DNA from: Halorubellus sp034808145 | GTDB lineage: Archaea > Halobacteriota > Halobacteria > Halobacteriales > Natrialbaceae | Direction of reading: 5' to 3' | NCBI RefSeq assembly: GCF_034808145.1 | Contig: NZ_JAXHGM010000001.1 | Location: 558,001 to 622,000, forward strand | Length of the DNA stretch: 64,000 nucleotides | Shown: piece after piece, positions 14,903 to 22,999 of the stretch | Layout of the letters: every line of letters begins with the position of its first letter | How positions within the stretch are numbered: position 1 is the first letter of the stretch | Translations under genes and position numbers: made by a program | The notes under the pieces: model-generated | What the model was told of the DNA's origin: nothing | What the model saw: the letters and a program-made list of their open reading frames with translations, nothing else | The model's database searches: none

Positions 14903-17182
14903 ATGCGTCGACGACGCTTCATGGAACTCACTGCGGCGACGGCCCTGGCCGGGTCGGCGTCCGCGAAGACAGGGTACAACTCCGCATCCACCATCTCGCG
15001 ACTCCGATTCCACTCCTCGGGCTCGTTCTACCGCGCCGACGGCGGCCCGCTCACGGACGACGCGTCCGTCCCCGTCTGGGCCGAGGACACCGCGACGAAC
15101 GCCGACGCCGACTACGACGACGACGCCTTCGAGTACTGGGACTCCCGCCAGATTCCCCTCATGGCGGTCGACGACGGCGTCGTCGCGTTCGGGTCGACGC
15201 TCGTCGACGACGACGCCCTCACCGGCGAGTACGACAACGCCCAGTTCCTCCTCAACGTCTGGAACGCCGAGGTCGGCTCCGGCACCGTCCTCTGGGACGA
15301 ATCCAACGGCCAGTACTGGACGCTCGACAGGTTCAGCGAGTTCGAGACCGCCGCCGAGAACGCGGGCTTCGACGTCCGGGCCACACAGAACCTCCACAAC
15401 GACCTCGCGGACGCCGACGCTGCCGTCATCACCGTCCCCGGCGAGTCCCTCACCGACGGCGAACTCGACCGGCTCGCCGAGTTCGTCGCGAACGGCGGGA
15501 CGCTGTTCCTCCACGACCAATCGGACTACAACGACTACGACGCCACCCAGCGCCTCGACGAGATCTGCGAGCGCCTCGGGACCGTCTTCCAGTTCAATGA
15601 CGACCAGGTCTACGACGACGACAGCAACGCCGGTGCGAGCTACCAGCCGACGACCGACGTCTTCGTCACCGACTTCCCGTACTTCGATGGCGACGGAGGC
15701 GGCGGTGGTGGCGACGGCAACGAGGCGCCGACGGCGAGTGCGAGCGTCGACGACGCCACCGTCGCACCCGGGACGTCCGTCTCCTTCGACGGCACCGGCT
15801 CCACCGACGCCGACGGCAGCATCGGGAGCTACGACTGGACGTTCGGCGACGGCACCACCGCGACCGGCGCGACGCCCACGCACACCTACGACGCGACGGG
15901 GAGCTACGACGCGACGCTCACCGTCACCGACGACGACGGCGCGACCGACACCGCGACCGTCACCGTCGCCGTCGAGAGCGCGGGCGGGCCGGACACGACC
16001 GAGGTCACCATCGACGCGCTCAGCGACGGCGACACGTTCGACGTCCGGTTCGACGACGGCACCATCGAATCCGTCCGCGTGCTCGGTATCGACACCGCCG
16101 AGAAGGCAAGCAATCAGGACGCCGAACGGCCTCCGGAGTGGGAGGGCATCGAGTCGCTTTCCTACCTCGCGACGTGGGGCGACGAAGGCACGCAGTACTC
16201 GAAGGACGCGTTCGACGTCGGCGACACCGTCGAGATATTCTACGACGACAACGAGGGCGAGACGGACCCGTTCGGTCGGCTGCTCGCGTACGTCAGGTAC
16301 GACGCGACCGGCGACGGCTCTCGGGACACCCTCTACAACGAGCAGATCGTCGCGGACGGGTACGCTCGCGTCTACGGCTCCAGTCTCGCGAAGCACGACG
16401 AGTTCCTCGCCGCGGAGTCGACGGCGCGAGCGAACGACCTCGGCATCTGGGCGAACTCCGACCCGGACGCGTCCAGCGAGGTCCGCGACGCGAGCGTCGA
16501 CGAGGTGTTCTTCCCGCAGGCCGCCGCGGTCACGAGCAGCGACGGGCCGCTCGCGGACGGTCGCGTCCCCGTGACCGACGCGGACGGCGCGAACGCGCTC
16601 GTCGGCGTCGACGCCGCGAACAACGTCGCGATGGTCGGCGGCCTCCTCGTCGACGAGACCTACGAGGCCGAGGAGGGGTACGCCGTCGACACGAGCGACT
16701 ACGGGAACTTCCCGTTCCTCACGAACCTCGTCGACGCCGTCGCGGACGACGCGACCGGGAACGTCCTGCTGGACGGCGGGCACGGACAGTTCGGCTCGGA
16801 CGCCGCGCTCTCCACCGAGGACGCCGCGTACTACATGCGGTACCTCGAAGGCCAGGACGTCGGGCTCCAGCAGCGCAACGACCTCGCGACCGCCGACCTC
16901 TCGAACGGCCGCGCGCTCGTCGTCACCACGCCCGCGAGCGGGTTCACGACCGACGAGATCGACGCGGTGTCGACGTTCGCGGCGAACGGTGGCGCGGTCG
17001 TCTTGATGGGCGCCGCCGATGGCGACGCGACCGCGCTCAACGACCTCGCGAGCGCGCTCGGCACCGACCTCCGCCTCGGCTCCGCGGTCACCGACTACTC
17101 GAACAACCTGAACGGCGACGACGCCGTCCCGGTGACGTCGAACTTCGACACCACGTTCGACCTGTTCGGTCCGTACACCTGA
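14903..17182 (+). CDS. Secreted thermonuclease-like protein with PKD domain
   Basis: 759 residues. The N-terminus MRRRRFMELTAATALAGSASA looks like a Tat signal. Order of parts: 30-260 a DUF4350-like alpha/beta domain (AVITVPGESLTDGELDRLAEFVANGGTLFLHD); a Gly/Asp linker near 265; a PKD beta domain about 273-355 (FDGTGSTDADGSIGSYDWTFGDG); a staphylococcal-nuclease domain about 363-515; a second DUF4350-like domain about 525-759. The SNase active site is intact: VRVLGIDTAEK supplies Arg, Asp and Glu, and DPFGRLLAYVRYD the second Arg. It should cut extracellular DNA/RNA with Ca2+. Its neighbours are phosphonate-type transporter genes, suggesting phosphorus scavenging. Confidence 0.82.
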   Translation: MRRRRFMELTAATALAGSASAKTGYNSASTISRLRFHSSGSFYRADGGPLTDDASVPVWAEDTATNADADYDDDAFEYWDSRQIPLMAVDDGVVAFGSTLVDDDALTGEYDNAQFLLNVWNAEVGSGTVLWDESNGQYWTLDRFSEFETAAENAGFDVRATQNLHNDLADADAAVITVPGESLTDGELDRLAEFVANGGTLFLHDQSDYNDYDATQRLDEICERLGTVFQFNDDQVYDDDSNAGASYQPTTDVFVTDFPYFDGDGGGGGGDGNEAPTASASVDDATVAPGTSVSFDGTGSTDADGSIGSYDWTFGDGTTATGATPTHTYDATGSYDATLTVTDDDGATDTATVTVAVESAGGPDTTEVTIDALSDGDTFDVRFDDGTIESVRVLGIDTAEKASNQDAERPPEWEGIESLSYLATWGDEGTQYSKDAFDVGDTVEIFYDDNEGETDPFGRLLAYVRYDATGDGSRDTLYNEQIVADGYARVYGSSLAKHDEFLAAESTARANDLGIWANSDPDASSEVRDASVDEVFFPQAAAVTSSDGPLADGRVPVTDADGANALVGVDAANNVAMVGGLLVDETYEAEEGYAVDTSDYGNFPFLTNLVDAVADDATGNVLLDGGHGQFGSDAALSTEDAAYYMRYLEGQDVGLQQRNDLATADLSNGRALVVTTPASGFTTDEIDAVSTFAANGGAVVLMGAADGDATALNDLASALGTDLRLGSAVTDYSNNLNGDDAVPVTSNFDTTFDLFGPYT

Positions 17183-17363
17183 CGCCGCCTCTATAGTCCC
17201 CGGCATTACCGGCAGTTCCGTCGCCCGCCGCGACGTCGAACGCGACGCCGGACCCGACCCTTCTTTCGAATCTGTTCTCAAACGCCCTCGCGGGTTCCAA
17301 TCCGACTCGCCGATTCGCCGTCTCGGTTTAACATGAGAGCTAATCGCCGTCTCATTTTTCTTC

Positions 17364-17400
17364 TACATAGTCATACATAGAACGATTAGGAAAACTTAAG
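17364..17400 (+). promoter_or_regulatory. Promoter region of the phnDCE operon
   Basis: TACATAG occurs twice exactly ten bases apart (17364-17370, 17374-17380), one helical turn, so two proteins or subunits could bind the same DNA face. AAAACTTAAG at 17391-17400 is the likely BRE/TATA, about 32-41 nt before the phnD ATG. The second repeat continues as ACATAGAACG, resembling the motif before the nuclease gene. Confidence 0.45.
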
Positions 17401-17431
17401 GTCGTAATCAAGAACTATGAATTGATTCGCA

Positions 17432-18400
17432 ATGGCAAGTCGACGCGATTTCCTCAAGGCGACAGGCACGGCGGGAGCCCTCGGGCTCACGAGCATGGCG
17501 GGCTGCATCGGTAGCTTCGGCAGCCAGCCGTACAACGACGGCACGGTCCAGTTCATGATGAGTCCGACCGAGCCCCAGAACTACATGAAGAAGCAGTACG
17601 GGCCGATGCGAGACCACATCGAGGGCGAGCTCGACAACGCCGACGTCGAACTCCAGTACGCCTCGAACTACTCCGCGGTCCTCCAGGGCCTCGGCTCCGG
17701 GTCCGCCGACATCGCCGAGACCGGTCCGTTCGCGGCCGCACTCGGCGTGAAGTCCGACGACGCCGAGATCGCGCTCCAGCGGAAGGCCTACGGTGGCTGG
17801 AAGTACACGAGCGTCATCGTCACGCGCGAGGACTCCGACATCGAGAGCCTCAGCGACCTCAAGGGCAAGACGATCGCGTTCGCGGACATCACGTCCGCGT
17901 CCGGTTCGCTGTACCCGCTCTGGATGCTGAAGGAGGAAGGACTCTCCATCGGCGAAGCGCCGACGTCCGACAACGGCGCCGACTTCACGGCGACGTGGTC
18001 CGGGCACGCCGAGGCGTTCAAGACGCTCCAGGACGGCCAGGCCGACGCGGCGGGCGTCGGGAAGTTCATCACGCAGGGCGACGACGGCTACGTCGACGGC
18101 GTCCGTCCGGTCGCCGACTACATGGAGGACTACAACGAGAACGGCATCCCGCGCGCTCCGATGGTGACGAGCCCCGAGCTCTCCGACAGTAACAAGGAGC
18201 AGCTCGTCGAAGCCATCTCGAACGCGCCCGACGACGCGTACCTCGGCGCGAACGGCATGCCGAACTCGGAGACGCCCGAGGACAAGACCGAGGACGACCT
18301 CTGGTTCTCCGGCGTCCGCCCCGCGAGCCTCGAGACGTACCAGCCGGTCATCGACGTCGCGGACTCCCTCGGCCTGAGCACGGACCTCCTCGACGGATAA
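17432..18400 (+). CDS. phnD: Phosphonate/phosphate ABC transporter substrate-binding lipoprotein
   Basis: 322 residues. A Tat signal (SRRDFLKATG) leads into a lipobox (TSMAGC), so the protein is a lipid-anchored receptor on the cell surface. The body is the PhnD-type periplasmic fold: FMMSPTEPQNYMKKQYGPMRDHIEG, DIAETGPFAAALG, DLKGKTIAFADITSASGSLYPLWML and ADAAGVGKF are characteristic. It binds phosphonate, phosphite or phosphate; the sequence does not say which. First gene of phnD-phnC-phnE. Confidence 0.9.
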   Translation: MASRRDFLKATGTAGALGLTSMAGCIGSFGSQPYNDGTVQFMMSPTEPQNYMKKQYGPMRDHIEGELDNADVELQYASNYSAVLQGLGSGSADIAETGPFAAALGVKSDDAEIALQRKAYGGWKYTSVIVTREDSDIESLSDLKGKTIAFADITSASGSLYPLWMLKEEGLSIGEAPTSDNGADFTATWSGHAEAFKTLQDGQADAAGVGKFITQGDDGYVDGVRPVADYMEDYNENGIPRAPMVTSPELSDSNKEQLVEAISNAPDDAYLGANGMPNSETPEDKTEDDLWFSGVRPASLETYQPVIDVADSLGLSTDLLDG

Positions 18401-18458
18401 CTGCGTTCGTCGACCCGAGTCCGAAAGCAACTAACCGTTCTTCACGAATTATTTGCCA

Positions 18459-19214
18459 ATGCCAGCGATTACAGTAGAGAACCTGACAAAGCGTTACGGG
18501 GATACCGTGGCGCTCGAGGACGCCTCGTTCACCATTCCGGAGGGCGAGTTCGTGGTGCTCCTCGGGCCCTCGGGAGCGGGGAAATCGACCCTGCTACGCA
18601 TCCTCAATGGACTCACCGAACCGACGGAGGGCGGCGTCTACATGGGCGACCAGAAGCTCAGTGGCCGACGCAGCGACATCGGGATGGTGTTCCAGATGCA
18701 CTACCTCGTCGAGTCGATGAGCGCGTACAAGAACTCCCTGACGGGCGCACTCAGCCGCGAGGACCTCCTCCGGAGTCTCCTGACGTGGTACGATACGCCG
18801 GACAAGGTCGCGGCGCTCGAGGCGCTCGACACCGTCGGCCTGCTCGACGAAGCCCAGCAGCGCGCCGGCTCGATGTCCGGCGGTCAGAAGCAGCGCGTCG
18901 GGATCGCTCGCGCGCTCGTCCAGCAACCGGACCTGATGCTCGCCGACGAACCCGTCGCGAGCCTCGACCCGAAGGCGGCCGAGGAAGTGATGGGGTACAT
19001 GCGTGACGCGGCGAAGGAACGCACGCTCACCACCATCGCCAGCCTCCATCAGGTCGGGCTCGCGCGCGAGTTCGGCGAGCGCTACATCGGCCTGCGCGAC
19101 GGCCGCGTCGTCTTCGACGGCGGGCGGGACGACCTGACGATGGACGTCGTCGACGAGATCTACTACGAGGAGGACGAGGAAGCGTCCGCGGCCACCCAGG
19201 AGGCGATACAATGA
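18459..19214 (+). CDS. phnC: Phosphonate ABC transporter ATP-binding protein
   Basis: 251 residues from ATG 18459; a TTG two codons earlier is an alternative. Walker A GPSGAGKST, Q-loop VFQMHYLV, signature MSGGQKQR, Walker B LMLADEP and the switch His in ASLHQVG are all present. It is the PhnC-type ATPase that powers uptake through PhnE. The last bases overlap the start of phnE (ATGA). Confidence 0.93.
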   Translation: MPAITVENLTKRYGDTVALEDASFTIPEGEFVVLLGPSGAGKSTLLRILNGLTEPTEGGVYMGDQKLSGRRSDIGMVFQMHYLVESMSAYKNSLTGALSREDLLRSLLTWYDTPDKVAALEALDTVGLLDEAQQRAGSMSGGQKQRVGIARALVQQPDLMLADEPVASLDPKAAEEVMGYMRDAAKERTLTTIASLHQVGLAREFGERYIGLRDGRVVFDGGRDDLTMDVVDEIYYEEDEEASAATQEAIQ

Positions 19215-20251
19215 GCGAGGAGAGCGCGTCCGTGGAGATGCGTGGGACGCAGGCGGATACCTCCCAGCGAATCAAGGACCGCCTCATGCAGATCGAGCGA
19301 GCGCAACGCATCCGGCGGTTCCTCATGCTCGGCCTGGTCATCGGCGTGCTCGCCGCGACCGGCGCCGGCCTCACGTACCTCGGGTTCACGCTGGCAGCGG
19401 TCGCCCGACAGTTCCCGGTGTTCCTCGACAACATGTTCAACTTCGCGACGCCGGACTTCCAGTTCTTCACGCTGTACTCGTCCGAGCAAGGCCTGAACGG
19501 CTGGGACGGGTTCTTCGAGAGTCTCGCGAACCCCGGGTCGCTCGTCGAGTCCATCATGCAGCGTAACGAGGGCACGAGCATCATCGGTGCGAGCGTCGTC
19601 ACCATCATCGTCGGCCTCACCGGGACCGTCGTGGGCTTCCCGCTCGCGCTGTTCTTCGGTGTCCTGGGCTCCGAGCGCGTGACGCCGTTCCCGTTCAACT
19701 TCCTGTTCCGCGGGACGATGAGCACCATCCGCGCGATCCCCGCGATCGTTTGGGTGCTGTTCTACATTCCCGTGTTCGGGCCGACGCCGCTGTCCGCGAT
19801 GTTCGCCATCGCGACCGACACCATCGGGAACATGGGACGGCTGTTCACCGACGAACTCGAGGAGGTCGAGGAGGGCCCCATCGAGGCCATCTCGTCGACC
19901 GGCGCGAACCGCGCGCAGGTCATCAGCTTCGGGATGCTCTCGCAGGTGTTCTCGTCGTTCATCGCGTGGGCGCTGTACATCACGGAGATCAACGTCCGCG
20001 TCGCCATCTCGCTTGGCGTCGTCGGCGCGGGCGGCCTCGGTCAGTACATCAAGGGGCAGCTCGCACAGCTGGCGTACTCGCGCGCTGCCGCTGGCATCTT
20101 CATGGTCATCGTCATCGTCATCAGCGTGGAGCTGTTCTCCTCGCGGCTCCGCTCTCGACTCCGTCCGGAGGAGAACTCCGGTGACGGCTTCTTCGACGCC
20201 GTGAAGCGGCTGTTCGACGGCGATCGCTGGCTCGGCCGGTCGAACGACTAG
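19211..20251 (+). CDS. phnE: Phosphonate ABC transporter permease
   Basis: 346 residues. An N-terminal cytoplasmic stretch precedes about six helices; the permease core has ASVVTIIVGLTGTVVGFPLAL and the EAA-type loop ELEEVEEGPIEAISSTGANRAQV that docks on PhnC. The end of the core, SLGVVGAGGLGQYIKGQL, is a strong PhnE signature. The start overlaps the phnC stop by four bases. No phosphonate-degrading (phn lyase) genes follow, so the cargo may be phosphate or an ester rather than phosphonate. Confidence 0.92.
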   Translation: MSEESASVEMRGTQADTSQRIKDRLMQIERAQRIRRFLMLGLVIGVLAATGAGLTYLGFTLAAVARQFPVFLDNMFNFATPDFQFFTLYSSEQGLNGWDGFFESLANPGSLVESIMQRNEGTSIIGASVVTIIVGLTGTVVGFPLALFFGVLGSERVTPFPFNFLFRGTMSTIRAIPAIVWVLFYIPVFGPTPLSAMFAIATDTIGNMGRLFTDELEEVEEGPIEAISSTGANRAQVISFGMLSQVFSSFIAWALYITEINVRVAISLGVVGAGGLGQYIKGQLAQLAYSRAAAGIFMVIVIVISVELFSSRLRSRLRPEENSGDGFFDAVKRLFDGDRWLGRSND

Positions 20252-20252
20252 C

Positions 20253-20867
20253 TCAGAACTCGCCGAGGCGGGACTGCCCGCCGCTTCCCTCCGTCTCGAC
20301 GCCGGCGAGCGTCGCGGCCTCCGCGATGGCGTCGGTGAACGTGTCGCGTTGACTGCGGTCGTAGAGCGTCGCGGCCGGATGGACGCTCAGGACGACGCGT
20401 CGCGTCTCGTCACCGACGCGGACGTCGTGGACGTCGCCGGCTTCGTTCGTGATGGCGACGTCGCGTTCGAGGAGGTGCTGGCTCGGGACCTTCCCGAGGG
20501 TGACGACGACGTCGGGGTCGACGGCGTCGAGTTCGCGTTCGAGGTGGTCGCGACAGTTCGCGAGCTCCTCGCCGTTCGGGTCGCGGTTGTCCGGGGGACG
20601 GCATCGCACGCAGTTCGTGATGCGGACGTCCTCGCGGAGGAGGCCGACGTCGCCGAGCGCGTCGTCGAGGACGTCGCCGGACCGGCCGACGAACGGTTCG
20701 CCGCGGTCGTCCTCGTTCGCGCCCGGGGCTTCGCCGACGAAGCAGAGTGCTGCGTCGTCGGGCCCGACGCCGTTGACGATGCGCGACCGCGAGTCACAGA
20801 GTGCCGGGCAGCGCGTGCAGGCGGTGACGGTCGCGCCGTCGAACGCGACCGCGTCGTCGTCGCTCAT
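20253..20867 (-). CDS. Uracil-DNA glycosylase, family 4 ([4Fe-4S])
   Basis: 204 residues. CTRCPALCDSR gives the first cluster cysteines, NCVRCRPPDNRDPNGEELANCRDHL the others, as expected for a 4Fe-4S UDG. The catalytic motif GEAPGANEDDRGEPFVGRSG and the HPA motif (LSVHPAATLY) are intact. It removes uracil from DNA after cytosine deamination and complements the dUTPase in this window. It ends two bases from the phnE stop on the opposite strand. A GTG two codons upstream is an alternative start. Confidence 0.92.
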   Translation of the reverse strand: MSDDDAVAFDGATVTACTRCPALCDSRSRIVNGVGPDDAALCFVGEAPGANEDDRGEPFVGRSGDVLDDALGDVGLLREDVRITNCVRCRPPDNRDPNGEELANCRDHLERELDAVDPDVVVTLGKVPSQHLLERDVAITNEAGDVHDVRVGDETRRVVLSVHPAATLYDRSQRDTFTDAIAEAATLAGVETEGSGGQSRLGEF

Positions 20868-21002
20868 GTGCACTCCGCGGTGGGGAACGCTCCTAACGGT
20901 TTCGTCCCCGGCCGCTGTCCCGACGGGGCCGATGGGCGCAACCGCGTCGACGGCGGGCGCTGTGCGGTCACGTGTCGCGTCGACCGTGGGCGCGGTGGCG
21001 GT

Positions 21003-21641
21003 CTACGTGTCGCGCCGCAGGGCGTCGCCGGCGCGAGCGACCTCGCGGGCGACGCGCACCGGCTCGGGGCGGCCGTCGTGCGTGAACGCGCGGACGACCT
21101 CGGCGGCGTGCTCGTCGCCGACGCCGAGCGCGCGGACGTACACGACCGCGCTCCGGTCGCCGTCGTCCCCGTCTGCGGCGCCCTCGGCGCGGTCACCGTT
21201 CGCGACGGAGCCGCCGCTTCCGACAGAGTCCTCTTTCCCGACGTCGACCGCGTGCCGCTCCGGCAGCGCCCGGTACGCGTCGAGGCGTGCGTCGAGCGCG
21301 TCGCCGTCGAACGCGGCGTCGAGCGCCGGTTCGAGGCTCTCGCTCGCCTCGAACGTCACCGCGAGGACCGGGCGGTCCAGTCGCTCGTGGAGCGCGTCGA
21401 GATGCAAGAGGTTGTACCACGCGAGCGCGACACCCGCGACGAGGACGTAGCGCGCGTCCGGCCGGTCAAGCGCCTCGACGACGTCACCGACGGCACCGGT
21501 CGCGTCGCTCCCGCCGACCGTACAGCGCCCGAAGGAGACGGCCTCGACGGCCCGGTCGCGTCGAACCACCACGCCCGCGAGGGTGCTCACGTCGCCGACG
21601 TAGGACTCGGCGACACCCACCGCGCGCGCCCCGGTCTTCAC
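21003..21641 (-). CDS. DUF99-family protein (UPF0215)
   Basis: 212 residues. VAESYVGDVSTLAGVVVRRDRAVEAVSFGRCTVGGSDATGAVGDVVEAL, then YVLVAGVALAWYNLLHLDALHERLDRPVLAVTFEAS are typical of DUF99, a family with an endonuclease V-like fold. The members' activity is not established. A Ser/Gly/Asp-rich insert near 135-155 looks disordered. The start overlaps the stop of the small protein at 21638-21814 (ATGA), so they are co-translated. Confidence 0.82.
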   Translation of the reverse strand: MKTGARAVGVAESYVGDVSTLAGVVVRRDRAVEAVSFGRCTVGGSDATGAVGDVVEALDRPDARYVLVAGVALAWYNLLHLDALHERLDRPVLAVTFEASESLEPALDAAFDGDALDARLDAYRALPERHAVDVGKEDSVGSGGSVANGDRAEGAADGDDGDRSAVVYVRALGVGDEHAAEVVRAFTHDGRPEPVRVAREVARAGDALRRDT

Positions 21642-21814
21642 GTCTCGTCCTTGATGTCCTGCAAGCGGTCGAGGAGTTCGTCGTTCGATGCCCCGTTCTC
21701 GAAGTCGACCTCACCGTCGTTGTCCGTATCACGGCCGTCGACGGTATCCTCGTCGAAGTCTGTGTCGATTTCCTGCGAGCCCTGCTCGGACTCGTCGTAA
21801 CTCCCAAAACCCAT
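21638..21814 (-). CDS. Small acidic haloarchaeal protein (DUF5786-like)
   Basis: 58 residues: starts MGFGSYDESEQGSQEIDTDF, a very acidic middle, and ends in a short helix NDELLDRLQDIKDET. The MGFGSYDESEQ start is one I associate with the haloarchaeal family DUF5786. The stop overlaps the DUF99 start by four bases, which makes it a genuine cistron rather than a leader. TATA-like GAAATATTG lies just upstream of the ATG in the divergent promoter region. Function unknown. Confidence 0.8.
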   Translation of the reverse strand: MGFGSYDESEQGSQEIDTDFDEDTVDGRDTDNDGEVDFENGASNDELLDRLQDIKDET

Positions 21815-21921
21815 ACGTGTGAAATATTGTCGTACAACCCCAAAAGCGTCACGGGCGATTCGTCAGTCTCCGAAGGTATGGCGCGTCAGGCTTTAGTAAT
21901 CGACCGTGCGTCCGTGTACAC

Positions 21922-22536
21922 GTGACAGTACATACGGTGACGGCGGACGCGGAGACGTTCACGTGCAACGCCTACCTCGCGACGGGCGACGTGACGGCGC
22001 TCGTGGACGCCGGCGCGTACGACGGCGTCGTCGACGCGGTCCGCGAGCACGTCGACGACGTCGACGCAGTCTACCTCACGCACCAGCACGGCGACCACGT
22101 CGCGCAGCTGGACGCCGTCGTCGACGCGTTCGACCCGGACGTGTACGCGTACGCCGAGCACGACCAGCGAACGCACGCAATCGAGGACGGCGACACGGTC
22201 AGTCTCGGTGACGAGGCGTTCGACGTCGTGTACACGCCCGGGCACGCGAGCGACCACGTGTCGTTCGTCTCCGAGACGACGCTGTACTCGGGTGACGTCG
22301 TCGTGCACGACGACGGCGCGTTCGACGACGGGAGCTTCGGACGCACCGACCACGCCGGGCAGAGCCGCGAGCGCCTCATCGAGAGTATCCAGCAGCTCCT
22401 CGACCGGTTCCCGGAGGCCGTCGAGCACATGTACGCCGGGCACGGCAGCGAGTTCCACGGCGACGTCCGCGACGTCGTCGAGACCGCGCTCGCTCGCGCC
22501 GAGCGACGCGAACCGAAGTACCCCGACGAGGCCTGA
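21922..22536 (+). CDS. Metallo-beta-lactamase-fold hydrolase
   Basis: 204 residues from GTG 21922. The zinc motif is THQHGDHVAQL (HxHxDH), followed by TPGHASDHVSF, LYSGDVVVHD (bridging Asp) and YAGHGSEFHG (last His). The set is complete, so an active di-metal hydrolase of the glyoxalase-II-like group is expected; substrate unknown. The first codons MTVHTVTADAETFTCNAYL match this group's usual start, so the GTG is accepted. The product is very acidic. Confidence 0.85.
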   Translation: MTVHTVTADAETFTCNAYLATGDVTALVDAGAYDGVVDAVREHVDDVDAVYLTHQHGDHVAQLDAVVDAFDPDVYAYAEHDQRTHAIEDGDTVSLGDEAFDVVYTPGHASDHVSFVSETTLYSGDVVVHDDGAFDDGSFGRTDHAGQSRERLIESIQQLLDRFPEAVEHMYAGHGSEFHGDVRDVVETALARAERREPKYPDEA

Positions 22537-22642
22537 CGAGCGTCGACGCGACGACGAGAGCCGCGTCGACGGCGAACGGCGTCGTCACTCGCGAACGAGC
22601 ACTCGAACGCGCGAAGAAGCGATTGGGAACGTGCTCCGGGAA

Positions 22643-22792
22643 TCAGGCCGCGCGCGCTTCCTTCGCCTTCGGGCGGAGGTTCTTGTACCCGCACTTCCGG
22701 CAGCGCGTCGCTTCCTTGGAGTTCCGAGCGTTACATCGCATGCAGATCATCTTCTCGAGGTTCCGCGCTTCCGCTTCCTTGAAACTGGCCAT
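22643..22792 (-). CDS. rpl40e: 50S ribosomal protein L40e
   Basis: 49 residues: MASFKEAEARNLEKMICMRC, then CNARN..ATRCRKCGYKNLRPKAKE. Four Cys in two CxxC pairs form the zinc ribbon of L40e, the archaeal counterpart of the eukaryotic ubiquitin-fused L40. It is basic, unlike its neighbours, as expected for an rRNA-binding protein. It was too short for routine frame calling but is unambiguous. Confidence 0.95.
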   Translation of the reverse strand: MASFKEAEARNLEKMICMRCNARNSKEATRCRKCGYKNLRPKAKEARAA

Positions 22793-22999
22793 ACGGTCCC
22801 TCCTTCCCCATCGCGGTTAAACCTTTCCGAGTTCCGCCGCGAGCCACGCTGAACGCGACGACTGGCCGCGAACCACCGCTGGTACTCGCGCGGAGACCCA
22901 TCCGAGCGCGACCGTGTGCGTCGACGAGCGCGGCCGGATGGACCCCGGTGAGTCGGGGTAACCAAAGCCATTTGCCCGCGCATCCCCGAGAGACGAGTG

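Noticed and set aside
14873..17281. An 802-residue minus-strand frame
   Set aside because: Antisense to the PKD/SNase protein, whose catalytic motifs and signal are clear. The opposite product is repetitive Val/Arg/Gly.
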